64,000 nucleotides of DNA from Achromobacter sp. Bel (GTDB lineage Bacteria > Pseudomonadota > Gammaproteobacteria > Burkholderiales > Burkholderiaceae_B). Location: assembly GCF_012928505.1 (NCBI RefSeq), contig NZ_JABBJN010000003.1, forward strand, positions 173,267 through 237,266. Direction: 5' to 3'. The position numbers were made by a program, and so were the translations under genes. Below the pieces are notes generated by a model. The model saw nothing but the letters and a program-made list of their open reading frames with translations, made no database searches and was not told where the DNA came from. Of this stretch, positions 17,609 to 26,600 are shown piece after piece; within the stretch, counting starts at the first letter, position 1, and each line of letters begins with the position of its first letter.

Positions 17609-17761
17609 CGCCGGGGTCGGGTGGGTGGCGCGCAACCTTGATGCGCCCGAGGGAATCTGAAGGCCGCGGCCTCAGGCCGCAACGAAGATGACGAGAGGGC
17701 AGTCCGGAGCGAAGGCTCCGGACCGCAATCGTGGGCGCGCGCCACCCACCCGACCCCGGCG
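17609..17761 (+). repeat. large cored palindrome, copy B (beta element)
   Basis: Perfect 25-bp arms (17609-17633 and 17737-17761) flank a 103-base core. The core has GCCCGAGGGAATCTGAAGG, an inner hairpin GCGGCC-TCA-GGCCGC at the position where copies A and C have different but equally paired sequences, AACGAAGATGACG, and the GTCCGGAGC/GCTCCGGAC hairpin. The rest of the gene-free 16862-17813 gap shows no coding signal. Confidence 0.9.
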
Positions 17762-17813
17762 CCGAGCGTCCCACGAAGATCTACAGCACACTCCTCAAGA
17801 AGCCCCCAGTGAC

Positions 17814-18641
17814 CTACCTCGAATAAGCCGAAAACTTAGACTTGGAAATCGAAGTCGCCGCCACCTGCACATGCGGCGCCAATTCTGCTTCTACTCTCGC
17901 CACGGTCCACCGCGTCGTCGGCACAGAGATATTGATTGCCGCCACCGCCAACCCCCGATGATCAATCACCGGCGCCGCCACTGAAATATCCCCCAACACC
18001 GTCTCGTTCACGATGATCGCGTAGCCTTTCTCGGCCACGCGTTGCACGCGGTCCAGCAGCTTCTCGGGGTTCACCTCGGTGTATGGCGTGATCGCTTCCA
18101 GCCGCGTCTGCGCCAGGATCTCGCGCCGGTGCTCGTCCGACAGCCGAGACAGGATCGCCGTGCCCGACGCCGTGAAGAATGCCGGCAGGCGGCTGCCCAC
18201 GGCGATATCCACATTCACCAGATGGTGGCCCGGAAAGCGCGCCACGAAAACGATCTCGTGGCCGTCCAGCTCTTGCAGGTTGGTGGTTTCACCCAGCGTC
18301 CGGCTGATGTCCAGCAGATACGGCGATGCCTTGTCGATCAGCTCGTTCGCGCGCACGTAGTTGTACGAAAACTGCAGCACCTTCGGGGTCAGGCCATAGT
18401 TGCGCGTATCCGGAATCCGGCGCAGGTAACCCAGCGTCTCCAGCGTATAGACCAGGCGTTGCGTCGCGCTGCGGTCCAGCCCGGAGGCACGCGCGATATC
18501 AGCCAGCGTCATGTGGCGTTTCGAACCATCGAACGCGTGCAGCACCTGAAAGGCTTTTTCAGTGGAACCGACAAACAGCGAAGACCGGGTCTCGGTCGGC
18601 GCCTGCGGTTTTTCCGTGTCGTCGGGGGTAGCTTTGCGCAC
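17814..18641 (-). CDS. IclR-family transcriptional regulator
   Basis: The 275-residue protein has an N-terminal winged helix at about 25-85 (GSTEKAFQVLHAFDGSKRHM, IARASGLDRSATQRLVYTLE, LGYLRR). A GAF-like effector domain follows at about 100-265, with PAFFTASGTAILS and GDISVAAPVIDHRGLAVAAI typical of IclR. IclR proteins bind small organic acids and control catabolic genes. The nearest candidates are the upstream dioxygenase gene (same strand, 130 bases away) and the 10478-16861 operon on the far side of the repeat region. An inverted repeat at 18733 could be its own operator. Confidence 0.9.
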   Translation of the reverse strand: MRKATPDDTEKPQAPTETRSSLFVGSTEKAFQVLHAFDGSKRHMTLADIARASGLDRSATQRLVYTLETLGYLRRIPDTRNYGLTPKVLQFSYNYVRANELIDKASPYLLDISRTLGETTNLQELDGHEIVFVARFPGHHLVNVDIAVGSRLPAFFTASGTAILSRLSDEHRREILAQTRLEAITPYTEVNPEKLLDRVQRVAEKGYAIIVNETVLGDISVAAPVIDHRGLAVAAINISVPTTRWTVARVEAELAPHVQVAATSISKSKFSAYSR

Positions 18642-18732
18642 AGGGAACAGCCTATTGAGTTCTAGGGATGCCGCGCAAGAATCACCGCGACGGAGGTATA
18701 TGCCGGCCTCTCATCGCGTATTGCGCTTAATG

Positions 18733-18749
18733 TAATTGTAATTCAATTA
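18733..18749. promoter_or_regulatory. inverted repeat in the AT-rich gap before the IclR gene
   Basis: TAATTG (18733-18738) and CAATTA (18744-18749) flank TAATT inside a 50-base AT-rich stretch between the dioxygenase stop and the IclR start. Position and shape suit an autoregulatory operator or promoter for the IclR gene. This is inferred from position and symmetry only. Confidence 0.4.
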
Positions 18750-18771
18750 TTAATAGCAAATATCAATTACT

Positions 18772-19557
18772 TCAGGCGCTTTCGCCCCCCGTTTTTTCCA
18801 GCGTGACCCCGGGCTGCGAGGCCGACCGCGTGCCGGGCAGCGGATAGCAGGACTGGGGGTGATAGGTATGCACCACCGACAGTTTGACGCGATCGCTGCG
18901 GTTGCCTTGCGCCGCATGCAACGTCCGGCAATGGAAGAAGACCACATCGCCGGCCTCGAGCTCGGGGCAGACCGCCTGCGCGATCCAATCGGCATTCTGG
19001 GGCGCGTCGTCGCGGAAGAATTTCTTATCGTCGAACTGATCGGGCGTGAACGCCGCCGCATGCGAACCCGGAATGAAAGACAGCCCGCCGTTCTCGCGCT
19101 TTTCCGGCCCCAGGGCGAGCCAACAGGACACCAGGTCCGTATCGGAAAACGCCCAATAGCGGATGTCCTGATGCCAGCCCGTCAAGCTGCCGTAGGCCGG
19201 ATGCTTGGTCATCACGCAATTGTGGTGCACCGTCGACAGCACAGCCGGCCCGCCGAAGTACTGGGCCAGCCACTGGCCGATGCCAGGGTCGGTCGCCCAT
19301 CGGGCGAACAGCGGGTCGCGCGCATAGGCGCTGAGCAGGCGCCGCACGGTCAGGCCGCCTTCCGCGGCGCGTGACTCGGGCGCGCCGGGGTAGCGCAGGT
19401 CGGCTTCGTACTCAATGGGGGCCACGTGCTCGCGCAAATGGCGTTCGGCCAGCGCCCGCAGCGCCGCCACCCGGTCGGCGTCCACGAATTGGCGCGCCAC
19501 CACAAACCCCTGCTTGCGCAGGACGGCTATCTGATCATCAGGCAATAACCCGGACAT
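18772..19557 (-). CDS. phytanoyl-CoA dioxygenase (PhyH) family Fe(II)/2-oxoglutarate oxygenase
   Basis: The 261-residue cytosolic enzyme has the double-stranded beta-helix iron site: WHQD gives His129 and Asp131, the distal His214 lies in CRTLHAAQGNRS, and Arg220 would bind 2-oxoglutarate. GGLSFIPGSHAAAF (157-170) is a PhyH family hallmark. Such enzymes hydroxylate small molecules or lipids with O2 and 2-oxoglutarate; the substrate is not evident. The frame is open to an ATG at 19626, but ATG 19557 has GAGG/GAG upstream and begins at the usual SGLLPDDQ helix. It lies upstream of the IclR gene on the same strand, which may regulate it. Confidence 0.83.
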   Translation of the reverse strand: MSGLLPDDQIAVLRKQGFVVARQFVDADRVAALRALAERHLREHVAPIEYEADLRYPGAPESRAAEGGLTVRRLLSAYARDPLFARWATDPGIGQWLAQYFGGPAVLSTVHHNCVMTKHPAYGSLTGWHQDIRYWAFSDTDLVSCWLALGPEKRENGGLSFIPGSHAAAFTPDQFDDKKFFRDDAPQNADWIAQAVCPELEAGDVVFFHCRTLHAAQGNRSDRVKLSVVHTYHPQSCYPLPGTRSASQPGVTLEKTGGESA

Positions 19558-19675
19558 CTCGATCCTCACACCCCGCGGCGGTTGCGAAGCGTCTGCGTGC
19601 AGGGCAGGCGCGTACCGGTCAGGCACCGGTATACGCGGGGATGGCTAGATTACCAAAGCGCCGGGCGTGCCGGCG

Positions 19676-20791
19676 TCAGGTGGACGGTGTTTTTTCGACT
19701 GGCGGGGGAATCGGGGGATGCAGCCGGGCCGCGTCGCGTTCCTGCACCTCGTGGTGTACCCATTCACGCCACACCGCCACCAGCAAGGCCATCAGCACCG
19801 GGCCCACGAACAGCCCCACGATGCCCATGGTCTTCACGCCGCCCACCAGCCCGAAGAACGTCGGCAGGAACGGCAGCTTGACCGGCCCCCCCACCAGACG
19901 GGGACGCAGGGTCTTGTCGACGATGAACAGTTCGACGCTGCCCCAGACCATCAGCGCGATGCCCGCGACCAGATGGCCGGAGCCCACCAGATACAACGAC
20001 ACCAACGTGAACGACAAGGGCGCGCCCCCGGGGATCAGCGCCATGAAGCCCGTGACCACGCCCAGCAGCACCGGCGACGGCACACCCGCCACCCAGTACG
20101 CGATGCCCAGCACCAGGCCTTCGCCCAGGGCGATCAGGCCCATGCCCGTGACGGTGGAATTGATGGTGGCCGGCACCACGCGCGAAAAACGCTGCCAGCG
20201 CGCCGGCAGGATGCGTTCGCCCAGCACGTCCAGCTGGGCAACCATGCGGATGCCGTCCTTATAGACGAAGAACAGCGTGATCAGCATGAACAGCACAGTC
20301 AGCAGCAGCTGGAACACGTTACCCGTGGCCGCCAGCACCATGCGGTAGATATTGCCCAGGTGTTCGCCACTGACCGCTTCGACCAGCGCGCCCAGCGCGT
20401 GGGGCTGGCCGATATACGATTCCCAGTACTGGCCCAGGCGCTCGCCCACGACCGGCATCGACGTGATCCAGTTCGGCACGGACACGCCGTGGCGGTTGGC
20501 CGCGATGGCCCAGGCGAAAAAGGTGCTGGCTTCCTTGATGGCATAGGACAGCGCCAGCGTCATCGGCACGATCAGCACGACGATCACCACCAGCAATGCC
20601 AGTGACGCGGCCACGGCCGTGCGGCCGCCGCAACGCCTGACCAGGCGCTGGTAAAGCGGCCAGCTGGCCAACCCAATGATCAGCGCCGCAAGCGCGGGAA
20701 CAAGAAAGCCGCTAAGAAAGTAAACCCCTGCCAACAGGACAAGCAGCAGCAGCCAACGGGCGATCAGGTAAGCGGGTAGAACAGGCTGCAT
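19676..20791 (-). CDS. AI-2E/PerM-family permease
   Basis: The 371-residue inner-membrane protein has seven to eight predicted membrane segments. They start with LIARWLLLLVLLAGVYFLSG and end with KTMGIVGLFVGPVLMALLVAVW, the conserved C-terminal motif of the AI-2E transporter (TqsA/YdiK/PerM) superfamily. The central GEGLVLGIAYWVAGVPSPVLLG and FMALIPGGAPL are also typical. Some members export autoinducer-2 and others act as Na+/H+ antiporters; neither role can be assigned here. It is monocistronic by spacing, with no functional link to its neighbours visible. Confidence 0.87.
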   Translation of the reverse strand: MQPVLPAYLIARWLLLLVLLAGVYFLSGFLVPALAALIIGLASWPLYQRLVRRCGGRTAVAASLALLVVIVVLIVPMTLALSYAIKEASTFFAWAIAANRHGVSVPNWITSMPVVGERLGQYWESYIGQPHALGALVEAVSGEHLGNIYRMVLAATGNVFQLLLTVLFMLITLFFVYKDGIRMVAQLDVLGERILPARWQRFSRVVPATINSTVTGMGLIALGEGLVLGIAYWVAGVPSPVLLGVVTGFMALIPGGAPLSFTLVSLYLVGSGHLVAGIALMVWGSVELFIVDKTLRPRLVGGPVKLPFLPTFFGLVGGVKTMGIVGLFVGPVLMALLVAVWREWVHHEVQERDAARLHPPIPPPVEKTPST

Positions 20792-20908
20792 AGAGCGGAT
20801 CGACAGTAAGGGCGTTGTAGGCTTTGACTGTCGGACTATACAGACGTTTCAAGAAATACGAGGGACGCAAGCCCTGTATTTACTACGGGGTTTCCCGTGG
20901 TTTTTCAA

Positions 20909-20934
20909 CGTGGCGGACCGGCCGGCCCGCCACG
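20909..20934. terminator. GC hairpin downstream of the LysR gene
   Basis: Arms CGTGGCGG (20909-20916) and CCGCCACG (20927-20934) enclose a 10-base loop just after the LysR stop codon. There is no T-tract on the minus strand, so it is only a possible terminator or 3'-end stabiliser. Confidence 0.35.
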
Positions 20935-20942
20935 CAATCCGC

Positions 20943-22022
20943 TTACAAGGCGTATTCGGCCGCCTCTTCGCGCGCGCTGCGGCGGCGCGGCGGCGTCGTT
21001 TGAACCAGCGCGGGTTCGGTCCGAGGCTGGGGCTGCGCAAGAGCCATCGCGCTGGGCATGCCCAGTTGGCGCTGGAAGACGCCGCACGCCCCGGCGGCCG
21101 GATCGGTTTCGTCGCGGCCGCTAAGCAACGGGCAACCCGCGAACAATTCGGCCACCCAATCGGTGAAGGCGCGCACCTTGGGCGACAACTGGCGGCTTTG
21201 CGGATACAGCACGGAGATCGCCGTGGAGCTGGGCTTCCACTGGGGCAGGATTTCGATCAGTTCGCCGGATTGCAGGTGCGGCAGCGCCATGTAGCGGGCG
21301 ACCTGGATCAGGCCGAAGCCCTTCAGGCCGCAATCCAGGTAGGCGCCGGCTTCGTTCACGGCCACCGTACCCTTCATGTCCACTTCCTGGTGCTTGCCGT
21401 CCACCTTGAAGTCCCAGGCGCAGTTGCGGCCCGTGCGGCTCATGAAGTAATGCACCGCGTGGTGGTCGCGCAACGACTCGATCGTTTGCGGCATGCCGTG
21501 GCGGGCAATATAGGTGGGCGAAGCGCAGGTGACCGTCTGCAGCGTGCCGATGCGGCGCGCGACCAGGCTGGAATCTTCCAGGTCGCCCCCGCGGATCACG
21601 CAATCCACGGCCTCTTGCACCATATCCACGGGACGGTCGCCCAGGCCGAGCACCAGCTCGACGTCGGGGTATTTGTCGTGGAAATCACACAATGAGGGAA
21701 TCAGGATCAGCCGCCCGATGCAGGTCGGGACGTCGATGCGCAGCCGCCCTTTCAGGCGCAGCGCGGCTTCCTGGAAACAGGCCTCGGTTTCTTCGACGTC
21801 CGCCAGGATGCGCACGCAATGCTGGTAATAGCCCGCGCCGTCCGGCGTCAGGCCGATACGGCGCGTGGTGCGGTTGAGCAGGCGCACGCCCAGAAGGCGT
21901 TCGAGGTTCTGGATGATGGTGGTGACGGTGGTGCGCGGAAGCGAAAGGCTGTCGGCCGCCCGGGTGAAGCTATTGGCGTCCACGACGCGCACAAACACCT
22001 GCATAGCCTGAAAACGGTCCAT
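20943..22022 (-). CDS. LysR-family regulator of the adjacent RND pump (MexT/BpeT-type position)
   Basis: The 359-residue protein has a LysR helix-turn-helix in residues 1-60 (FVRVVDANSFTRAADSLSLP, TVTTIIQNLERLLGVRLLNR) and a periplasmic-binding-like co-inducer domain at about 90-295. From about residue 300 a 60-residue Ala/Pro/Arg-rich tail follows that most LysR proteins lack. It is divergent from the adaptor gene of a MexEF-OprN-type pump. This matches mexT in Pseudomonas and bpeT in Burkholderia, so it is probably the pump activator. Orthology to MexT itself is not proven, because the sequence is more like generic CrgA-type LysR proteins. Confidence 0.85.
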   Translation of the reverse strand: MDRFQAMQVFVRVVDANSFTRAADSLSLPRTTVTTIIQNLERLLGVRLLNRTTRRIGLTPDGAGYYQHCVRILADVEETEACFQEAALRLKGRLRIDVPTCIGRLILIPSLCDFHDKYPDVELVLGLGDRPVDMVQEAVDCVIRGGDLEDSSLVARRIGTLQTVTCASPTYIARHGMPQTIESLRDHHAVHYFMSRTGRNCAWDFKVDGKHQEVDMKGTVAVNEAGAYLDCGLKGFGLIQVARYMALPHLQSGELIEILPQWKPSSTAISVLYPQSRQLSPKVRAFTDWVAELFAGCPLLSGRDETDPAAGACGVFQRQLGMPSAMALAQPQPRTEPALVQTTPPRRRSAREEAAEYAL

Positions 22023-22409
22023 GGCGACGGTGTCCTTTTGGGCAAATAAGTCGGGGTGAACGGAGCATAACCCGATTTTGCCGCTGATTAGTCATTTCTG
22101 GCGAACAGTGTTGCCGAGATAGACGTGTTTATCCGGCCCCACAAAACACTCAGAATGCAAACCATCTTGAAGTGCCCTTGCCTCCCGGCGCCTCCATAGG
22201 GCATGTCAATCCTCAGCTTCCGACACCGCAGTGATCCCGCCCCGCCAAGGCGCCCTGCCCAGGAAACGCAACCCCGTTGCATGTTGCATTGCAGCATATG
22301 CATATATCCAGCGGACGCTAAGGACTGCCATGCCCCGGACCGCCGGAGCCGCCTCCGCCCCAGGCTCAAACAAGCGCGCTTTCGCCCCTATACCACTCAA
22401 GGAAACATC
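22023..22409. promoter_or_regulatory. divergent control region of the LysR gene and RND efflux operon
   Basis: The 387-base gap holds no gene I can support. A tandem GTTGCAT repeat (22276-22289), followed by the palindromic GCATATGC, is the most structured part, about 110 bases before the adaptor start. I cannot match it to a known MexT box. AAGGA six bases before ATG 22410 is the ribosome site that fixes the adaptor start. Confidence 0.4.
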
Positions 22410-23606
22410 ATGGTTTCGCGCAATCGTATCGCTATGCTCGTCGTCTTTGCCGCCGTCCTCGCGGCCGGAGGCGGCTACGCCCTGACCCGGGGCCCCGCCG
22501 GCGGCAACGTCGCCATGGCGCAAGGCGCCCCCACCGCCACGCCCGTAGAGGTGGCCGAAGTCGTCACCAAGACCATCGTCGACTGGCAACGCTATTCCGG
22601 CCGCCTGGAAGCCATCGACCGCGTCGACATCCGCCCGCTGGTATCCGGCACCCTGACCGCCGTGCACTTCCAGGACGGCAGCATCGTCAAAAAGGGCGAC
22701 GTGCTGTTCACCATCGACCCGCGCCCCTACGCGGCCGAAGTGGACCGCGCCGCCGCCGCCCTGACGGCCGCGAAGGCCCGGGCGTCGTACACCGCCACGG
22801 AACTGGCCCGCGGCCAGCGCCTGCTGACGGACAACGCCATCGCCCGCCGCGACTTCGAGGAAAAGCAGAACGCCTCGCGCGAAGCCGCCGCCAACCTGCA
22901 GGGCGCGCAAGCCGCCCTGGACTACGCCAAGCTGAACCTGGGCTATACGCGCATTGAAGCGCCGGTGGCCGGCCGCGTCTCGCGCGCTGAAGTCACTGTG
23001 GGCAACGTGGTCGCCGCCGGCGCCACGTCGGTACCGCTGACGACGCTGGTGTCGGTGTCGAAGATGTACGCATCGTTCGACGTGGACGAACAAACCTTCC
23101 TCAAGTACGTGAACCCGGCCCGCAACGGCCGCGCGGGTTCGGTGCCGGTCGAACTGGGCCTGGCGAACGAGGACGGCTATTCGCGCACCGGCTTCGTGCA
23201 GTCGGTCGACAACCGCCTGGACGCGACCTCCGGCACGATCCGCGTGCGCGCCGAGTTCGATAACGCCGACGGTTCGCTCCTGCCCGGCCTGTACGCCCGC
23301 GTCCGCCTGGGCGGCAGCGACCCGCGTTCGGCCGTGCTGATCGACGAACGCGCCATCGGCACCGACCAGGACAAGCGCTACGTACTGGTGCTGGACGACA
23401 AGAGCCACGCCGTCTACCGCCAGGTGAAGCTGGGCGCCAACCAGGAAGGCCTGCGCGTCGTCGATTCCGGCCTTGCCGCCGGTGAACGCATTGTCGTCAA
23501 CGGCCTGCAACGAATCCGCCCCGGCGACGCCGTGGCCCCGACCGTCGTACCCATGGTTGCCGCCAAGGCCGCCCCGGTCAAGACCGCCGCAGCCGACCTG
23601 AAGTAA
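22410..23606 (+). CDS. RND efflux periplasmic adaptor subunit (MexE/AxyE-like)
   Basis: The 398-residue membrane-fusion protein links the inner-membrane pump to the outer-membrane channel. An N-terminal hydrophobic segment (AMLVVFAAVLAAGGGYAL) anchors or exports it. The first half of the lipoyl domain is VDIRPLVSGTLTAVHFQDGS, with VKKGDVLFTIDPRPY next. A coiled-coil hairpin lies at about 105-170 (AAAALTAAKARASYTATELA) and the second lipoyl half at about 180 (YTRIEAPVAGRVSRAEV). The in-frame upstream extension to 22203 has no ribosome site, while ATG 22410 follows AAGGA. The sequence sides with the MexE/BpeE branch. In Achromobacter the pump described as AxyEF-OprN has this layout, but I cannot confirm identity. 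Confidence 0.88.
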   Translation: MVSRNRIAMLVVFAAVLAAGGGYALTRGPAGGNVAMAQGAPTATPVEVAEVVTKTIVDWQRYSGRLEAIDRVDIRPLVSGTLTAVHFQDGSIVKKGDVLFTIDPRPYAAEVDRAAAALTAAKARASYTATELARGQRLLTDNAIARRDFEEKQNASREAAANLQGAQAALDYAKLNLGYTRIEAPVAGRVSRAEVTVGNVVAAGATSVPLTTLVSVSKMYASFDVDEQTFLKYVNPARNGRAGSVPVELGLANEDGYSRTGFVQSVDNRLDATSGTIRVRAEFDNADGSLLPGLYARVRLGGSDPRSAVLIDERAIGTDQDKRYVLVLDDKSHAVYRQVKLGANQEGLRVVDSGLAAGERIVVNGLQRIRPGDAVAPTVVPMVAAKAAPVKTAAADLK

Positions 23607-23633
23607 GGCCTGGCGCGTCTACAGAGAACGTTC

Positions 23634-26600
23634 ATGAATATCTCAAAGTTCTTCATCGACCGGCCGATTTTCGCCGGCGTGTTGTCCATCCTGGTGCTGC
23701 TGGCGGGCTTGCTGGCCATGTTCCAGCTGCCCATTTCCGAATACCCGGAAGTCGTGCCGCCGTCGGTGGTGGTGCGCGCACAGTATCCGGGCGCCAACCC
23801 CAAGGTCATCGCCGAAACCGTCGCCTCGCCGCTGGAAGAATCCATCAACGGCGTGGAAGACATGCTGTACATGCAGTCGCAGGCCAACAGCGACGGCAAC
23901 CTGACGCTGACGGTCAACTTCAAGCTGGGCGTGGACCCGGACAAGGCGCAGCAACTGGTGCAGAACCGCGTGTCGCAAGCGCTGCCGCGCCTGCCGCCGG
24001 ACGTACAGCGCCTGGGCGTAACCACCGCCAAGAGCTCGCCCACGCTGACGCTGGTCGTGCACTTGATCTCGCCCAATGACCGCTACGACATCACCTACCT
24101 GCGCAACTACGCCATCCTGAACGTCAAGGACCGCCTGGCCCGCATCACGGGCGTGGGCGAAGTGACGGTGTGGGGCTCGGGCAACTACTCGATGCGCGTC
24201 TGGCTGGACCCGCAAAAGGTCGCGCAGCGCGGCATGACCGCGTCCGAAGTGGTCGCCGCCATCCGCGAACAGAACGTGCAGGTCGCCGCCGGCGTGATCG
24301 GCGCATCGCCCACGCAAGGCGACGTGCCGCTGCAGCTGAACGTGAATGCGCGCGGCCGCCTGCAAACCGAAGAAGAGTTCCGCGACATCATCCTGAAGAC
24401 CTCGCCCGACGGCGCCGTGACGCACCTGTCCGACGTCGCCCGCGTGGAACTGGACGCCCAGGAATATGGTCTGCGCTCGCTCCTGGACAATAAGCAGGCG
24501 GTGGGCATGGGCATCATGCAATCGCCGGGCGCGAACGCGCTGGACGTGTCCAGCAAGGTGCGCGCCGCGATGGCCGAACTGGAGCAGGACTTCCCGCCGG
24601 GCGTGGAATACCGCATCGAATACGACCCCACGCAGTTCGTGCGGTCCAGTATTGAAGCCGTGGTGCACACGCTGCTGGAAGCCATTGCGCTGGTCGTGCT
24701 GGTGGTGATCCTGTTCCTGCAGACCTGGCGCGCGTCCATCATCCCGCTGCTGGCAGTGCCGGTTTCCATCGTGGGCACGTTCGCGCTGCTGCTGGTGTTC
24801 GGCTATTCCATCAACGCCCTGTCGCTGTTCGGGATGGTGCTTGCCATCGGGATCGTGGTGGACGATGCGATCGTGGTGGTGGAAAACGTCGAGCGCAACA
24901 TCGCGGCGGGCTTGAGTCCACGCGACGCGACCTACCGCGCCATGCGTGAAGTCAGCGGCCCCATCATCGCCATCGCGCTGACGCTGTGCGCCGTGTTCGT
25001 GCCGCTGGCCTTCATGACGGGCCTGACGGGTCAGTTCTACAAGCAGTTCGCCATGACCATCGCCATCTCGACGGTGATCTCGGCCTTCAATTCGCTGACC
25101 CTGTCGCCCGCCCTGTCGGCCCTGCTGCTGAAAAGCCATCACGACAAGCAGGACTGGCTGACCCGTGGCATGAACCGCGTCTTCGGCCGCTTCTTCAACT
25201 GGTTCAACAACATGTTCGGCCGCGCCTCCGAGTCCTACGGCTCGGGCGTGTCCGGCGTGATCCGCCGCAAGGCCGGTGCGATGGGCGTGTACGCGGTGCT
25301 GGTGGCCGCGACCATCGGCGTGTCGTACCTAGTGCCCGGCGGCTTCGTGCCGGCGCAAGACAAGCAGTACCTGATCGGCTTCACGCAGTTGCCCAACGGC
25401 GCCTCGCTGGACCGCACGGAAGCGGTGATCCGCCGCATGAGCGACATCGCCCTGAAGGAACCCGGCGTGCAATCCGCCATCGCGTTCCCGGGCCTGTCGA
25501 TCAACGGCTTCACCAACAGCTCCAGCGCCGGCATCGTGTTCGTGACGCTCAAGCCCTTTGGTGAACGCAAGGACGCCGCGCTGTCCGGCAACGCCATCGC
25601 CGCATCGCTGAACCAGAAGTTCGCCACGATCCAGGATTCGTTCATCGCCGTGTTCCCGCCCCCGCCCGTGATGGGCCTGGGCACGCTGGGCGGCTTCAAG
25701 CTGCAACTGGAAGACCGCGCCGCACTCGGCTATGCCGAACTGGACAAGGCCAAGCAGGCCTTCCTGGAAAAAGCGCGCCAGACGCCTGAACTGGGCCCGT
25801 CGTTCTCCAGCTACGAGATCAACGTGCCGCAGCTGGACGTGGACCTGGACCGCGTGAAGGCCAAGCAGTTGGGCGTGCCGGTGACCGAAGTCTTCGACAC
25901 CATGCAGATCTACCTGGGTTCGATGTATGTGAACGACTTCAACCGCTTCGGCCGGGTGTTCCAGGTGCGTGCGCAAGCCGATGCGCCGTTCCGGGCGCAC
26001 GCCGACGACATCCTGCAGCTGAAGACCCGCAATGCCGCGGGCGATATGGTGCCGCTGTCGTCGCTGGTGACCGTCAAGCAGACCTTCGGGCCTGAAATGG
26101 TGGTGCGCTACAACGGCTATACCGCCGCCGACATCAACGGCGGCCCGGCCCCCGGCTTCTCGTCCGACCAGGCGCAGGCCGCGGCCGAACGCGTCGCCGC
26201 CGAAACGCTGCCGCGCGGGGTGAAGTTCGAATGGACCGACCTGACGTATCAGCAGATCCTGGCGGGCAATGCCGGCTTGTGGGTGTTCCCCATCAGCGTG
26301 CTGCTGGTGTTCCTGGTGCTGGCCGCGCTGTATGAAAGCCTGACGCTGCCGCTGGCCGTGATCCTGATCGTGCCGATGAGCATCCTGGCCGCGCTGACGG
26401 GCGTCTACCTGACCGGCAACGACAACAACATCTTCACGCAGATCGGCTTGATGGTGCTGGTGGGCTTGTCGGCGAAGAACGCGATCCTGATCGTGGAGTT
26501 CGCCCGCGAACTAGAAATGAGCGGCCGCACACCGCTGGAAGCCGCCATCGAAGCCAGCCGCCTGCGTCTGCGCCCGATCCTGATGACGTCTATCGCGTTC

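Noticed and set aside
16887..17660. A 257-codon frame through the gap after the DapA-type gene
   Set aside because: It is made of palindromic repeat DNA, has no family features and no ribosome site.
16950..17761. CRISPR array or integron cassette sites in the repeat-rich gap
   Set aside because: The repeats are few, large, inverted and unevenly spaced with no spacers between identical repeats, and no cas or integrase gene is present.
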